DNA of 64,000 bases from Alphaproteobacteria bacterium. GTDB lineage: Bacteria > Pseudomonadota > Alphaproteobacteria > Rhodobacterales > Rhodobacteraceae. The stretch's first letter is position 1, and every line of letters begins with the position of its first letter. Shown one piece after another: positions 56,545 through 64,000 of the stretch. The notes under the pieces were generated by a model. That model was not told the origin of the DNA. It made no database searches and saw only the letters and a list, made by a program, of their open reading frames with translations. The translations under genes were made by a program, and so were the position numbers. The stretch lies in NCBI GenBank assembly GCA_029289325.1, contig JARFTV010000010.1, positions 1 to 64,000 of the forward strand, written 5' to 3'.

Positions 56545-58232
56545 TGGGTCCCGGTCCCCGCGTCCGGCCAGAGGCGCGCCGCTACTTCCGCCGTGTAGCG
56601 GCCGAGGCGAACATCCTCGGCCACCAGCGCCGGGTCGCGCTTGGCAGGCGGGCCGTAGCCTCCGCCTCCCGGCGTGCGCACCCGCACGCGATCCCCCGGT
56701 TTCAACGCGATGTCCTGTGCCTTGGACAGATGTTCCGGCACCAGCGTCACGCCGTCGCGGATCACCTCCACCCGGTTCACCGCGCCGTCCTGCCCGCCAA
56801 GCGCGCCCTGCGGCCCCACGCGCCCGTGGTCCATGACAAAACTCGCCCGGGCCTGGCCACGCAGCAATTCGATCTCGTAATCCAGCCCGAAGCCCCCACG
56901 ATGCTGCCCTGCCCCGCCAGATCCTTCGTGCAGCGCGTAGCGGCGATAAAGGACCGGGTAGGTCTGCTCCATAATCTCGACCGGGGGGGCCTTTGAGATG
57001 CCGATGGTCGAACAGCCGTTGGCGATCCCGTCCCCGCCGGCAAAGCCGCCATAGCCGCCGCCCGAGATCTGGTACATCACATAGTCCCGCCCCTTCTCGG
57101 GGTCGTGGCCGCCAAGGCCGAAGTTGCCCGAGGTCCCGGCGGGGGCGGCAGTCACCCGGTCGGGGATCGCCTGGACGAGCGCCGCAAAGACCGCTTCGGC
57201 GATGCGCTGGCTGACCTCCGCCGCGCAGCCCGAGACCGGGCGGGGGTAATGGGCGTCAAGGAAGGTGCCCTCGATCCCCGTGACCTCCAGCGGCTCGAAC
57301 GCCCCGGCACTGATCGGCACGTCGGGGAAGATATGGCGCATGGCAAGATAGACTGCCGACAGCGTCGTCGCCCGGACCGAGTTCATCGGGCCGAGGCAAG
57401 GCGGCGAAGACCCGGCGAAGTCGAAGGTCAGGCCATCGCCCCTGGTCACGGTCAGGGCGATGGTCAGGGGCTGGTTCACCACCCCGTCGCTGTCCACGAT
57501 TGCGGTACTGCGATAGCTGCCGGGCGGGATCAGGTCGATCATCGCGCGCATTTGCCTGGCCGCAAGCTCGCGCATCCGGGCTATCGCTTCGACCACGGTC
57601 GCGTCGCCATAGCGGTCCAGAAGCGCGCCAAGGCGTTCCGCGCCGACCAGAAGCGCCGAGGCCTGGGCCTGCACGTCGCCGATCCGCTGTTCCGAGACAC
57701 GGATGTTGGAGCAGATGACCTGCCAGAGTTCCTGGTCCAGCGCGCCCCTCTTGAACAGCTTCACCGGCGGGAGACGCAACCCCTCCTGCTCGGCGCTGAT
57801 CGCGCTGGCGGAAAAGCCGCCGGGCACCGCGCCGCCGGTGTCGGGCCAGTGGCCGGTGTTTGACAGCCAGCAGAATATCCGGCCGTCTCGCCAGACCGGC
57901 ATGGCGAAGCGCACATCCATCAGATGGGTGCCGCCGAGATAGGGGTCGTTGACGATGTAGATGTCGCCGGGTTCCGGCGCGGCGGTGATCCCCTGGCGGA
58001 TCCGGTCAAGGATCGTGTGGGTCGAGAACTGCATGACGCCGACAAAGACCGGTAGGCCCTTCGAGCCTTGCGCGATGAGCGACCCGTCCTCGGCCGAATA
58101 GATGCCGTCGGAGCGATCGTCCGCCTCGGCGATCACCGGGCTGAAGGCCGCGCGGGAGAAGGTCAGGTCCATCTCGTCGCAGACCTGCTGCAGGCCCGCC
58201 TGGATGACGGCAAGGGTGACGGGATCGATCAT
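56535..58232 (-). CDS. hyuB: hydantoinase B / oxoprolinase-family protein
   Basis: 565 aa. Family segments: FSPVIAEADDRSDGIYSAEDGSLIAQG, DIYIVNDPYLGGTHLMDVR, LSNTGHWPDTGGAVPGGFS, RYALHEGSGGAGQHRGGFGLDYEIE and RTPGGGGYGPP near the C-terminus. With HyuA it forms an ATP-dependent cyclic amide hydrolase acting on hydantoins or 5-oxoproline, or an acetone-carboxylase relative. Substrate not readable from sequence. Last gene of the liv-hyuAB operon, 76 bp after hyuA. Confidence 0.92.
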   Translation of the reverse strand: MIDPVTLAVIQAGLQQVCDEMDLTFSRAAFSPVIAEADDRSDGIYSAEDGSLIAQGSKGLPVFVGVMQFSTHTILDRIRQGITAAPEPGDIYIVNDPYLGGTHLMDVRFAMPVWRDGRIFCWLSNTGHWPDTGGAVPGGFSASAISAEQEGLRLPPVKLFKRGALDQELWQVICSNIRVSEQRIGDVQAQASALLVGAERLGALLDRYGDATVVEAIARMRELAARQMRAMIDLIPPGSYRSTAIVDSDGVVNQPLTIALTVTRGDGLTFDFAGSSPPCLGPMNSVRATTLSAVYLAMRHIFPDVPISAGAFEPLEVTGIEGTFLDAHYPRPVSGCAAEVSQRIAEAVFAALVQAIPDRVTAAPAGTSGNFGLGGHDPEKGRDYVMYQISGGGYGGFAGGDGIANGCSTIGISKAPPVEIMEQTYPVLYRRYALHEGSGGAGQHRGGFGLDYEIELLRGQARASFVMDHGRVGPQGALGGQDGAVNRVEVIRDGVTLVPEHLSKAQDIALKPGDRVRVRTPGGGGYGPPAKRDPALVAEDVRLGRYTAEVAARLWPDAGTGTQNP

Positions 58233-58308
58233 AGGGCCTCTCCGGGACGGCTCATCGCGGCGCCGGCGCTTGGTCTTCGTGGACGGACGAGGAGCGACCG
58301 GAGCGGTT

Positions 58309-60327
58309 TCATGCGCCGACCTCCACGATCAGGTTGCCATCGGCATCCTGCGTCACCCTCGCCCCGGGGTCGATGACGATTGTCGTGTCCATTTGCTCAA
58401 TGATCGCAGGGCCTTGCAAGTCGATCTTCACAGGAAGGTGGTCGCGCCAATAGACCGGGGTGTCGTGCCAGCCGTCGAACCAGACGCTGCGCGTCGCGGA
58501 AGGTACCGCCTTCGCCTGCCGCCCTGCCGGGTCGATGAGCCGCGACAGGTCCAAGGCCGGACGTTCACCTATGACCGAGCAGTTCAGGTTCACCAGATGG
58601 GCCCGGATCGTCGGCAGTTCGACCCGGAACCGGGCGTGATAGGCGGCCTCGAACAGGCGTTGCAGCAGCTCGCGGCCGGGGGTCGCCGAGGGTAGCGGCA
58701 CACGCAGCAGATGGGTCTGGCCGACGAATTGCATGTCCGCGGAAAACTCGGCGCGAGTGGTGGTGAGGGCGATCTTCTCCTGTCCGATCAGGCGGCGACC
58801 CTCGGCTTCCTGCGCTGCGAGGATGGCGTGGACCTCGGTCATGTCCACCGTGTCAAGCGGACGGTTCAGGGTGCGGACGAAGTCGTGGCGCAGGTCCGCA
58901 ACCACGCAGCCAAGTGCATTGGTGATGCCGGGGCGGGCTGGGATCAACACCTTGGGAACATTGAGCTCTCTGGCCAAAGCCACGGCATGCAGCGGCCCCG
59001 CCCCGCCAAAGGCGAACAGCGCGAAATCGCGCGGGTCCGCCCCGAGAGAGATCGAGACCATGCGGATCGCCCCGGCCATATGGGTATTGGCGATGCGGAT
59101 CACCGCCTCGGCTGCCGCTTCCACCGACAGCCCCAGGGGTGCCGCGATCTGATCCTGCATGGCCCGCTGAGCGGCCTCGGCAGCCTTGCCGAAACGGCTG
59201 GCAGGCAGGCGACCGAGGATCAGGTTCGCGTCGGAAATCGTGACCTGTGTCCCGCCACGACCATAGCAGACCGGGCCGGGGGTGGAACCCGCGCTGTCCG
59301 GGCCGACCCGCAGCATACCGCCCGCGTCGATCCGGGCGATCGAGCCGCCGCCCGCGCCCACGGTGCGAACGTCCACCATGGGCACATGGATCGGCATGGC
59401 ATATTCGACCTCGATCTGGTTCGAGACGGGCGCGACACCTCCCCGGATCATCGCCACATCGGTGGAGGTTCCGCCCATGTCATAAGTCAGAAGGTTCGGC
59501 ATCCCCGCCCGCCGCCCCGTCGCCAGCGCCGCCATCACGCCCGAGGCGGGGCCGGACATGACCGTCTTGACCGCCTCTCTCGCCACGTCCCTGGCGGCGA
59601 CCATGCCGCCATTGCCGTTCATCACCAGAAGGTCGCGCTGATAGCCCTGCGCGGCCAGCTGGTCGGCCAGTCGGGCGACGTAGCGTTCCAGCAGCGGCTG
59701 AACCGAGGCATTGACAGCCGCCGTGACGCCCCGTTCGTACTCCCTGGATTCCGACAGAAGAACGTGGCCCAAGGTAATGTAATCATTGGGCCAAATCTCG
59801 CGCGCGATCTCGGCGGCGCGCAATTCGTGGGCGGGGTTGGCATAGGCGTGGAGGAAGTGGATCACCAAGGCCTCGCAGCCCTGATCAAGGAGGTGGCGAA
59901 GCGAGTGCCGCAGCGCCTCTTCGTCCAGCGCCGTCAGCACGCGGCCACGCGCATCCATCCGCTCAGGCACTTCAAGCCGCAGGTCGCGGGGGATGACCGG
60001 ACGGAAATATCCATGCATCCCATAGGCTTGTGGGCGGGTCCTGCGGCCAAGCTCCAGCACGTCGCGGAAGCCTTCGGTGGTGATGAGGCCGGTCCGCGCC
60101 AGCTGGCGTTCAAGAACGGCATTGGTCGTGGTGGTGGTGCCGTGGACGATCAGGTCGATCGCGGAAAGCTCGGCCCCTGCCTCGGCGAAGGCGTCAAGGA
60201 CGCCGGCCGACTGGTTCGGCAAGGTGGTCGGCACCTTGGCCAGCCGGACCGTGCCCGAGGCGGGGTCGAAGATCACCAGATCGGTGAACGTCCCGCCCAC
60301 ATCGACGCCCGCCACAAGCCCGGTCAT
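58309..60327 (-). CDS. hyuA: hydantoinase A / oxoprolinase-family protein
   Basis: 672 aa. ASKHA-type ATP-binding start VAGVDVGGTFTDLVIFD; then HGTTTTTNAVLER, NGNGGMVAARDVAREAVKTVMSGPASGV, LTYDMGGTSTDVAMI and FGGAGPLHAVALARELNV. HyuA supplies the ATP-binding half of the HyuAB complex. The ATG directly abuts the livF stop. The coupling to a HAAT importer suggests uptake and opening of a cyclic ureide or lactam. Confidence 0.93.
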   Translation of the reverse strand: MTGLVAGVDVGGTFTDLVIFDPASGTVRLAKVPTTLPNQSAGVLDAFAEAGAELSAIDLIVHGTTTTTNAVLERQLARTGLITTEGFRDVLELGRRTRPQAYGMHGYFRPVIPRDLRLEVPERMDARGRVLTALDEEALRHSLRHLLDQGCEALVIHFLHAYANPAHELRAAEIAREIWPNDYITLGHVLLSESREYERGVTAAVNASVQPLLERYVARLADQLAAQGYQRDLLVMNGNGGMVAARDVAREAVKTVMSGPASGVMAALATGRRAGMPNLLTYDMGGTSTDVAMIRGGVAPVSNQIEVEYAMPIHVPMVDVRTVGAGGGSIARIDAGGMLRVGPDSAGSTPGPVCYGRGGTQVTISDANLILGRLPASRFGKAAEAAQRAMQDQIAAPLGLSVEAAAEAVIRIANTHMAGAIRMVSISLGADPRDFALFAFGGAGPLHAVALARELNVPKVLIPARPGITNALGCVVADLRHDFVRTLNRPLDTVDMTEVHAILAAQEAEGRRLIGQEKIALTTTRAEFSADMQFVGQTHLLRVPLPSATPGRELLQRLFEAAYHARFRVELPTIRAHLVNLNCSVIGERPALDLSRLIDPAGRQAKAVPSATRSVWFDGWHDTPVYWRDHLPVKIDLQGPAIIEQMDTTIVIDPGARVTQDADGNLIVEVGA

Positions 60328-61044
60328 TCAGACACCCACATAGGTTCGGAAAACTTCACCATCGGCCGTCAAGCCATTGACATTAATTGCCTTCTCGACG
60401 CGCCCAGCGACCATGAAAGCCACCCGATCGGCAAGTTTCAGCACCGCATCCACCCGTTGTTCGACCAGCACCACGGCAACGCCTTCGGCCCGCAGCGTCA
60501 GGATCGCCTCCTGGATCAGCGCGATCATCGAGGGTTGCAGCCCCTCGGTCGGCTCGTCGAGGAGAAGGACCTTGGGCCGCAGGCAAAGCGCGCGGGCGAT
60601 GGCGAGCATCTGCTGCTCACCCCCTGACAGGGTCCCTGCGGTTTGGTCGAGACGTTCGCGCAGGCGGGGAAAAAGCGTCAGGACATGCGCCAGAGTGGCG
60701 GCGTCGTTGCCCCGGACAAGACCGCCGACCGCCAGATTCTCGGCCACGGTGAGCGGACCAAAAAGGCGGCGGCCCTGCGGGACATAGGCGAGGCCACGTT
60801 TCGGGACCTCATGCGCGGGCAGCCCGTGCAGCGCTGCGCCATCAAGGGTAATGGTCCCGGCGGCTGCTGGAAGAAGACCCATCAATGTCTTGAGAAAGGT
60901 GGATTTTCCGACGCCGTTGCGCCCCATCAGGCAGGTGATCCGGCCCGACTCCGCGCGAAAATCGACCCCTCGCAGGACGGTGACGGGCCCGTAGCCCGCG
61001 ATCAGGCCCTGCACCTCAAGCGCCAAGATAGGCCTCCTGCACAT
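60328..61044 (-). CDS. livF: branched-chain-type ABC transporter ATPase LivF (second set)
   Basis: 238 aa from the ATG at 61044, overlapping livG by 29 bp; a TTG at 61026 would give a more usual LivF start. Walker A GRNGVGKST, signature LSGGEQQ, Walker B LLLDEPTEGLQ, VEQRVDAVLK switch region. Works with LivG of the same operon. Substrate inferred to be the HyuAB substrate. Confidence 0.92.
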   Translation of the reverse strand: MCRRPILALEVQGLIAGYGPVTVLRGVDFRAESGRITCLMGRNGVGKSTFLKTLMGLLPAAAGTITLDGAALHGLPAHEVPKRGLAYVPQGRRLFGPLTVAENLAVGGLVRGNDAATLAHVLTLFPRLRERLDQTAGTLSGGEQQMLAIARALCLRPKVLLLDEPTEGLQPSMIALIQEAILTLRAEGVAVVLVEQRVDAVLKLADRVAFMVAGRVEKAINVNGLTADGEVFRTYVGV

Positions 61045-61720
61045 GCGGGTTCGCGCGAATTTCTGCCGGCGTGCCCGTCGCAAGGACACGGCCGAAGGTC
61101 AGGACGGTGATCCGGGTGGCAAGATCCATCACCACCTCCATGTTGTGTTCGATCAGAAGGACGGTCGTTTCCGGCACCAGACTGCGGACCAGCGACTTGA
61201 ACCCCTCGATCTCGGAGGCGGCGAGGCCTTGGGTGGGTTCGTCCAGGATCAGGAGGCGGGGGTGGAGCGCGAGGCCCATCGCGACCTCCAGAAGGCGCTG
61301 GTGGCCGTAGGACAGGGTCTGCGCCTCCTGCTCCTCCAGACCGTCAAGGCCGACCCGGACCAGGGCGGCACGGGTGCGGGCCGTGAGATCGCGCGTGCCT
61401 TGCGACTGGACGGCAAGGGCCACGTTGTCAAAGACCGACAGGCGCGGGAAAACGCTGGTGATCTGGAAGGTGTAGGCGATGCCCTTGCGCGCACGGTGGT
61501 GCGCGGGAAGCCGGGTGATGTCCTCTCCGTTCAGGCTGATGGTACCGGACTGGGCCGGAAGGCGGCCGGAGAGGAGGCTGACGAAGGTGGTCTTGCCAGC
61601 CCCGTTCGGACCGATCAGGCCATGGATCTCACCTTGGGTCAGGGTGAAATCGACGCCGTCCACCGCTTTCAGGCCGCCGAAATGCCGGGTCAGGCCGCGC
61701 GTCTGGATCAGGGGAGCCAT
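61016..61720 (-). CDS. livG: branched-chain-type ABC transporter ATPase LivG (second set)
   Basis: 234 aa from the ATG preceded by AAAGGTGG; a GTG three codons earlier is possible. Walker A GPNGAGKTT, LSYGHQRLLEVAMGL signature, LILDEPTQGLAA Walker B and IEHNMEVVMDLA. Overlaps both neighbours, so translation is coupled. Confidence 0.93.
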   Translation of the reverse strand: MAPLIQTRGLTRHFGGLKAVDGVDFTLTQGEIHGLIGPNGAGKTTFVSLLSGRLPAQSGTISLNGEDITRLPAHHRARKGIAYTFQITSVFPRLSVFDNVALAVQSQGTRDLTARTRAALVRVGLDGLEEQEAQTLSYGHQRLLEVAMGLALHPRLLILDEPTQGLAASEIEGFKSLVRSLVPETTVLLIEHNMEVVMDLATRITVLTFGRVLATGTPAEIRANPHVQEAYLGA

Positions 61721-62640
61721 CTCAGCCACCTTTCCCGGATCGTACCCAGTATGCCCTTCGGTGCGAAAAGGATCAGGACCACCAGCGCCGCGCCGACGAT
61801 GAACTGATGCGCGGTGGTCAACACCGTCGCCGCCTCGATCAGCGCGAACATCAACAGCGCGCCGAGGAACGGGCCAAGCGTGGTCCCTGCCCCGCCCATC
61901 AGGACGTAGAGCATGGGCAGGATCGAATACTGGATCGTCGCGAAGCTTGCCCCGACATAGCCGAAGAGAAGCGCATAGGCGGCCCCTGCGGCCCCGGCGT
62001 AAAGGCCCGAGAGGGTTAGAGCCGCAAGTTTCACCGTGAAGGGGTTGTAGCCGAGCATGCGGCTCCGCTCCTCATTCTCGCGCATCGCGACCATGGTGCG
62101 GCCGAAGGGGGAGCGGACGAGGGCGAGGCTGGCGAGCAGGCCGATGGCAAAGATCGTCAGCGCAGCAAGGAAGCGCGGGGTGTCGGTGGACAGGTCGGAG
62201 CCAAGGAGAACGCGGCCGCTGCTCACGACGGCGAAGCCATCCTCGCCGCCGGTGACATGGGCGAAGTAGAGGAGCGTCAGATAGCCGGCCTGGGCGAACA
62301 TGAGCGTCACGATCATGAAGCTGACACCCGCGGTGCGCAGCGCCAGAAGGCCAAGGGCGGCGGCGATCAGGCCCCCTCCGGCGATCCCGGCGATGAAGGC
62401 GGGGCCTGCCGCCCAACCCCAGAGCTGCGCGGGCAGGCCCGCGGCATACATGCCCGCCGCCAGCAGAAGCGCATGGCCAAGGCTGAGAAGGCCGGTGTAG
62501 CCAAAGGCGAGGTTGTAGCCCATGGCGAAGACGGCCAGCACCATGATCCGCGCAAGGTTCGTCGCGTGGTAGGGCGAGAGCCAGAGCGGCGCGGTGGCAA
62601 GGACGGCGATCAGCGCGATGTGCAGGATCCAGGGCTTCAC
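61708..62640 (-). CDS. livM: branched-chain-type ABC transporter permease LivM (second set)
   Basis: 310 aa from a GTG that overlaps the livH stop as GTGA. A longer open frame into livH is rejected as out-of-family. Polytopic, with NLAFGYTGLLSLGHALLLAAGMYAAG and MGGAGTTLGPFLGALLMFAL signatures. Confidence 0.93.
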   Translation of the reverse strand: MKPWILHIALIAVLATAPLWLSPYHATNLARIMVLAVFAMGYNLAFGYTGLLSLGHALLLAAGMYAAGLPAQLWGWAAGPAFIAGIAGGGLIAAALGLLALRTAGVSFMIVTLMFAQAGYLTLLYFAHVTGGEDGFAVVSSGRVLLGSDLSTDTPRFLAALTIFAIGLLASLALVRSPFGRTMVAMRENEERSRMLGYNPFTVKLAALTLSGLYAGAAGAAYALLFGYVGASFATIQYSILPMLYVLMGGAGTTLGPFLGALLMFALIEAATVLTTAHQFIVGAALVVLILFAPKGILGTIRERWLRWLP

Positions 62641-63515
62641 GCCTTCGCTCCGAACAGGCCCTGCGGGCGGAAGACGAGGACCATGGCCACAAGCAATGTC
62701 GCAAGGATCTTGGCCAGCGTGGGCGTGAAGAACATGGAGATCACGCCATCGGAAAGGCCGATGACAAGGGCTGCGATCAGGGTGCCCCGCAACGAGCCGA
62801 GGCCGCCGATGATGACCACGATGAAGGACAGCAGGAGCGGGTCGTGGCCCATCAGGTACTGCGCCTGCTGGACCGGGACGATCAGCACTCCGGCCAGCGC
62901 GGCGAGGCCCGCGCCAAGCGCGAAGGTGCCCATGTAGACGCGGTCGACGTTGATCCCGAAGGCCTGGGCGGTGGTGCGGTCCACCTGCGTCGCGCGCATG
63001 ACGAGGCCGGCCCTCGTGCGGGTCATGAAGGCCCAGAGCGCGAGGAGGACAAGGATGGCGGCGAGGACGACGAAGAGCTTGTAGCCGGAATAGCCGAACC
63101 ACGGCAGCTGGATGCGCCAGGTGAAAGGCGCGGCGACGGGGTTGGCGTTCGGGCCGTACAGCGAAAGCGCGGCCTGCTGGAGGATGTAGAGCAGGCCGAT
63201 GGTGGCGACGATGGTCGCCTCTGGGTCGTAGTTCAGCCGTTTGAGGATCAGCCCGTCGGCGGCGGCGGCAAGCGCGGCGACGAGAAGCGGCGCGATCAGG
63301 ACGGCGGCGAGGAAGGCCATGGCGGGCGGGCCAGGGATCATCGTGGTGACCGCCCAGGCGAGGACGGCGCCCAGCATGTAGAATTCGCCATGCGCCACAT
63401 TCACCACGCGCATGACGCCGAAGACGAGGGAAAGGCCCGAGGCCGCCAGCGCAAGGATGGCGGCGGTCACGAGGCCCTCCATCAGGGCGAGAAGCAGGAA
63501 GGGTCCGAAGGCCAT
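62637..63515 (-). CDS. livH: branched-chain-type ABC transporter permease LivH (second set)
   Basis: 292 aa. LivH hallmarks GLSLVFGVMRVVNVAHGEFYMLGA, IIGGLGSLRGTLIAALVIG and the terminal FRPQGLFGAKA. Follows the binding-protein gene across an 85-bp spacer that carries a long hairpin. Confidence 0.94.
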   Translation of the reverse strand: MAFGPFLLLALMEGLVTAAILALAASGLSLVFGVMRVVNVAHGEFYMLGAVLAWAVTTMIPGPPAMAFLAAVLIAPLLVAALAAAADGLILKRLNYDPEATIVATIGLLYILQQAALSLYGPNANPVAAPFTWRIQLPWFGYSGYKLFVVLAAILVLLALWAFMTRTRAGLVMRATQVDRTTAQAFGINVDRVYMGTFALGAGLAALAGVLIVPVQQAQYLMGHDPLLLSFIVVIIGGLGSLRGTLIAALVIGLSDGVISMFFTPTLAKILATLLVAMVLVFRPQGLFGAKA

Positions 63516-63536
63516 GCTTGTCCGTCAGCTGGGGAA

Positions 63537-63591
63537 GGTGGGCGGATCGCCCACCCTACGCGGGTCAGGTAGGGTGGACGATCCGCCCACC
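63537..63591. repeat. REP-like long hairpin between the binding-protein gene and livH
   Basis: Two 23-bp arms (63537-63559 and 63569-63591) are inverted repeats with one mismatch around a nine-base loop; each arm contains its own shorter palindrome. The right arm resembles the element at 4745-4767 in 21 of 23 positions. It could protect the upstream binding-protein message and lower permease expression. Confidence 0.7.
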
Positions 63592-63600
63592 CCCCGATGC

Positions 63601-64000
63601 TCAGAAGGACATCGACGTGTAGTCGACCGCATCCTCGTAAAGCCCCTCGTCGATCGTGGTGGCATGGACCTTCACGAGCTTGCCGCCCTGGACCTGGCTG
63701 ATGTGCTGCGAGCCGAAGACCTGGTGGGTCTTGCCGTTGAAACGCTTGGCCCCCTGCGGCCGCTCGATGCCATAGGGCAGGTCGGTGATCGCCTCCATCG
63801 CCTCGACAAGCTTCTGCCGGTCGGCCGGTCCGGCATAATCCACCGCCTCCATCGCCTGCTTGATGAAATACAGCGTCTCCCAGGTCGAGAACATGTGGCT
63901 GTAGGTCGAGACATCCTTGGCGTCACTGACGCTTGCGCCGTTGTCGTCCACCCCCACGGCGGCACGGTAGTGGTCCTCATGCTCGCCCGCGTCGGCGGCC
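63601..64000 (-). CDS. livK: ABC transporter substrate-binding protein, LivK type (partial)
   Basis: The C-terminal 132 codons of a periplasmic binding protein that begins beyond the right edge. Features are YSHMFSTWETLYFIKQAMEAVDYAGPADRQKLVEAMEAI and the closing FNGKTHQVFGSQHISQVQGGKLV, typical of the type I periplasmic binding fold of LivK/UrtA relatives. It is the promoter-proximal gene of livK-H-M-G-F-hyuA-hyuB as far as visible. Ligand unknown. Confidence 0.88.
   Translation of the reverse strand, partial: AADAGEHEDHYRAAVGVDDNGASVSDAKDVSTYSHMFSTWETLYFIKQAMEAVDYAGPADRQKLVEAMEAITDLPYGIERPQGAKRFNGKTHQVFGSQHISQVQGGKLVKVHATTIDEGLYEDAVDYTSMSF

Noticed and set aside
58711-60627. 638-codon plus-strand frame
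   Set aside because: Mirror of hyuA; no recognisable domain.
62641-63102. N-terminal extension in frame with the second livM
   Set aside because: It lies inside livH in another frame; the GTG at 62640 overlapping the livH stop gives a normal LivM start.

Overview
The window is GC-rich, densely packed DNA from an alphaproteobacterium, most likely a member of the Rhodobacterales/Paracoccaceae. The evidence is a complex I accessory subunit of NDUFA12 type, a DUF2155–MlaD–NDUFA12 operon, reductive pyrimidine catabolism genes with RutR regulators, a TMAO-type ABC transporter with a Tor sensory system, and tightly coupled ATGA/TGATG gene junctions. The taxon is inferred from gene content and codon style, not from a marker gene.

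Left part (1-17.8 kb) is mostly core genome. It opens with a reductive pyrimidine locus: a Zn-dependent ureidopropionase/carbamoylase cut by the window edge, two RutR-like regulators, a UPF0303 protein, and the preT–DedA–preA operon. A pair of perfect TGACC-N4-GGTCA boxes lies in the first divergent promoter. Then come accB-accC, aat, a DUF2155–MlaD–NDUFA12 operon, clpP-clpX, a photolyase-like flavoprotein with apparently inverted domain order, a CDP-alcohol phosphatidyltransferase, a CAP-domain secreted protein, an EnvZ-like kinase, an MBL hydrolase and tRNA-Asn(GTT).

The tRNA is followed by a decayed stretch (17.8-19.0 kb) with an integrase N-terminal remnant and a broken CoA-transferase subunit A. 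Next is an aromatic catabolic island (19.0-33.6 kb): BKACE (beta-keto acid cleavage enzyme), alpha/beta hydrolase and an SCP2-like protein on the minus strand; a divergent intradiol dioxygenase and LysR regulator; then a long minus-strand operon catB-benA-benB-benC-benD-livK(amber)-livH-livM-livG-livF-methyltransferase. Together these take benzoate to catechol, muconate and probably 3-oxoadipate. No catC, pcaIJ or thiolase gene is seen, so BKACE probably supplies the last carbon-carbon cleavage. A GGGTATC/GATACCC motif recurs at both promoter regions and suggests one regulon.

The middle accessory stretch (33.9-40 kb) carries a YdeP-type molybdopterin oxidoreductase, orphan TadE/TadG-like proteins and a small secreted protein. 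At 39.8-48.8 kb a TorT-TorS-TorR sensory system adjoins a tmoXWV-type transporter, so TMAO sensing appears to be coupled to TMAO uptake; candidate TorR boxes lie in the promoter between torR and tmoX.

The right part holds a Hint-domain protein, tgt, a TetR–RND efflux operon with a palindromic operator, and a leftward operon livK-livH-livM-livG-livF-hyuA-hyuB (hydantoin/oxoproline type) that starts beyond the right edge and ends in two tandem palindromes.
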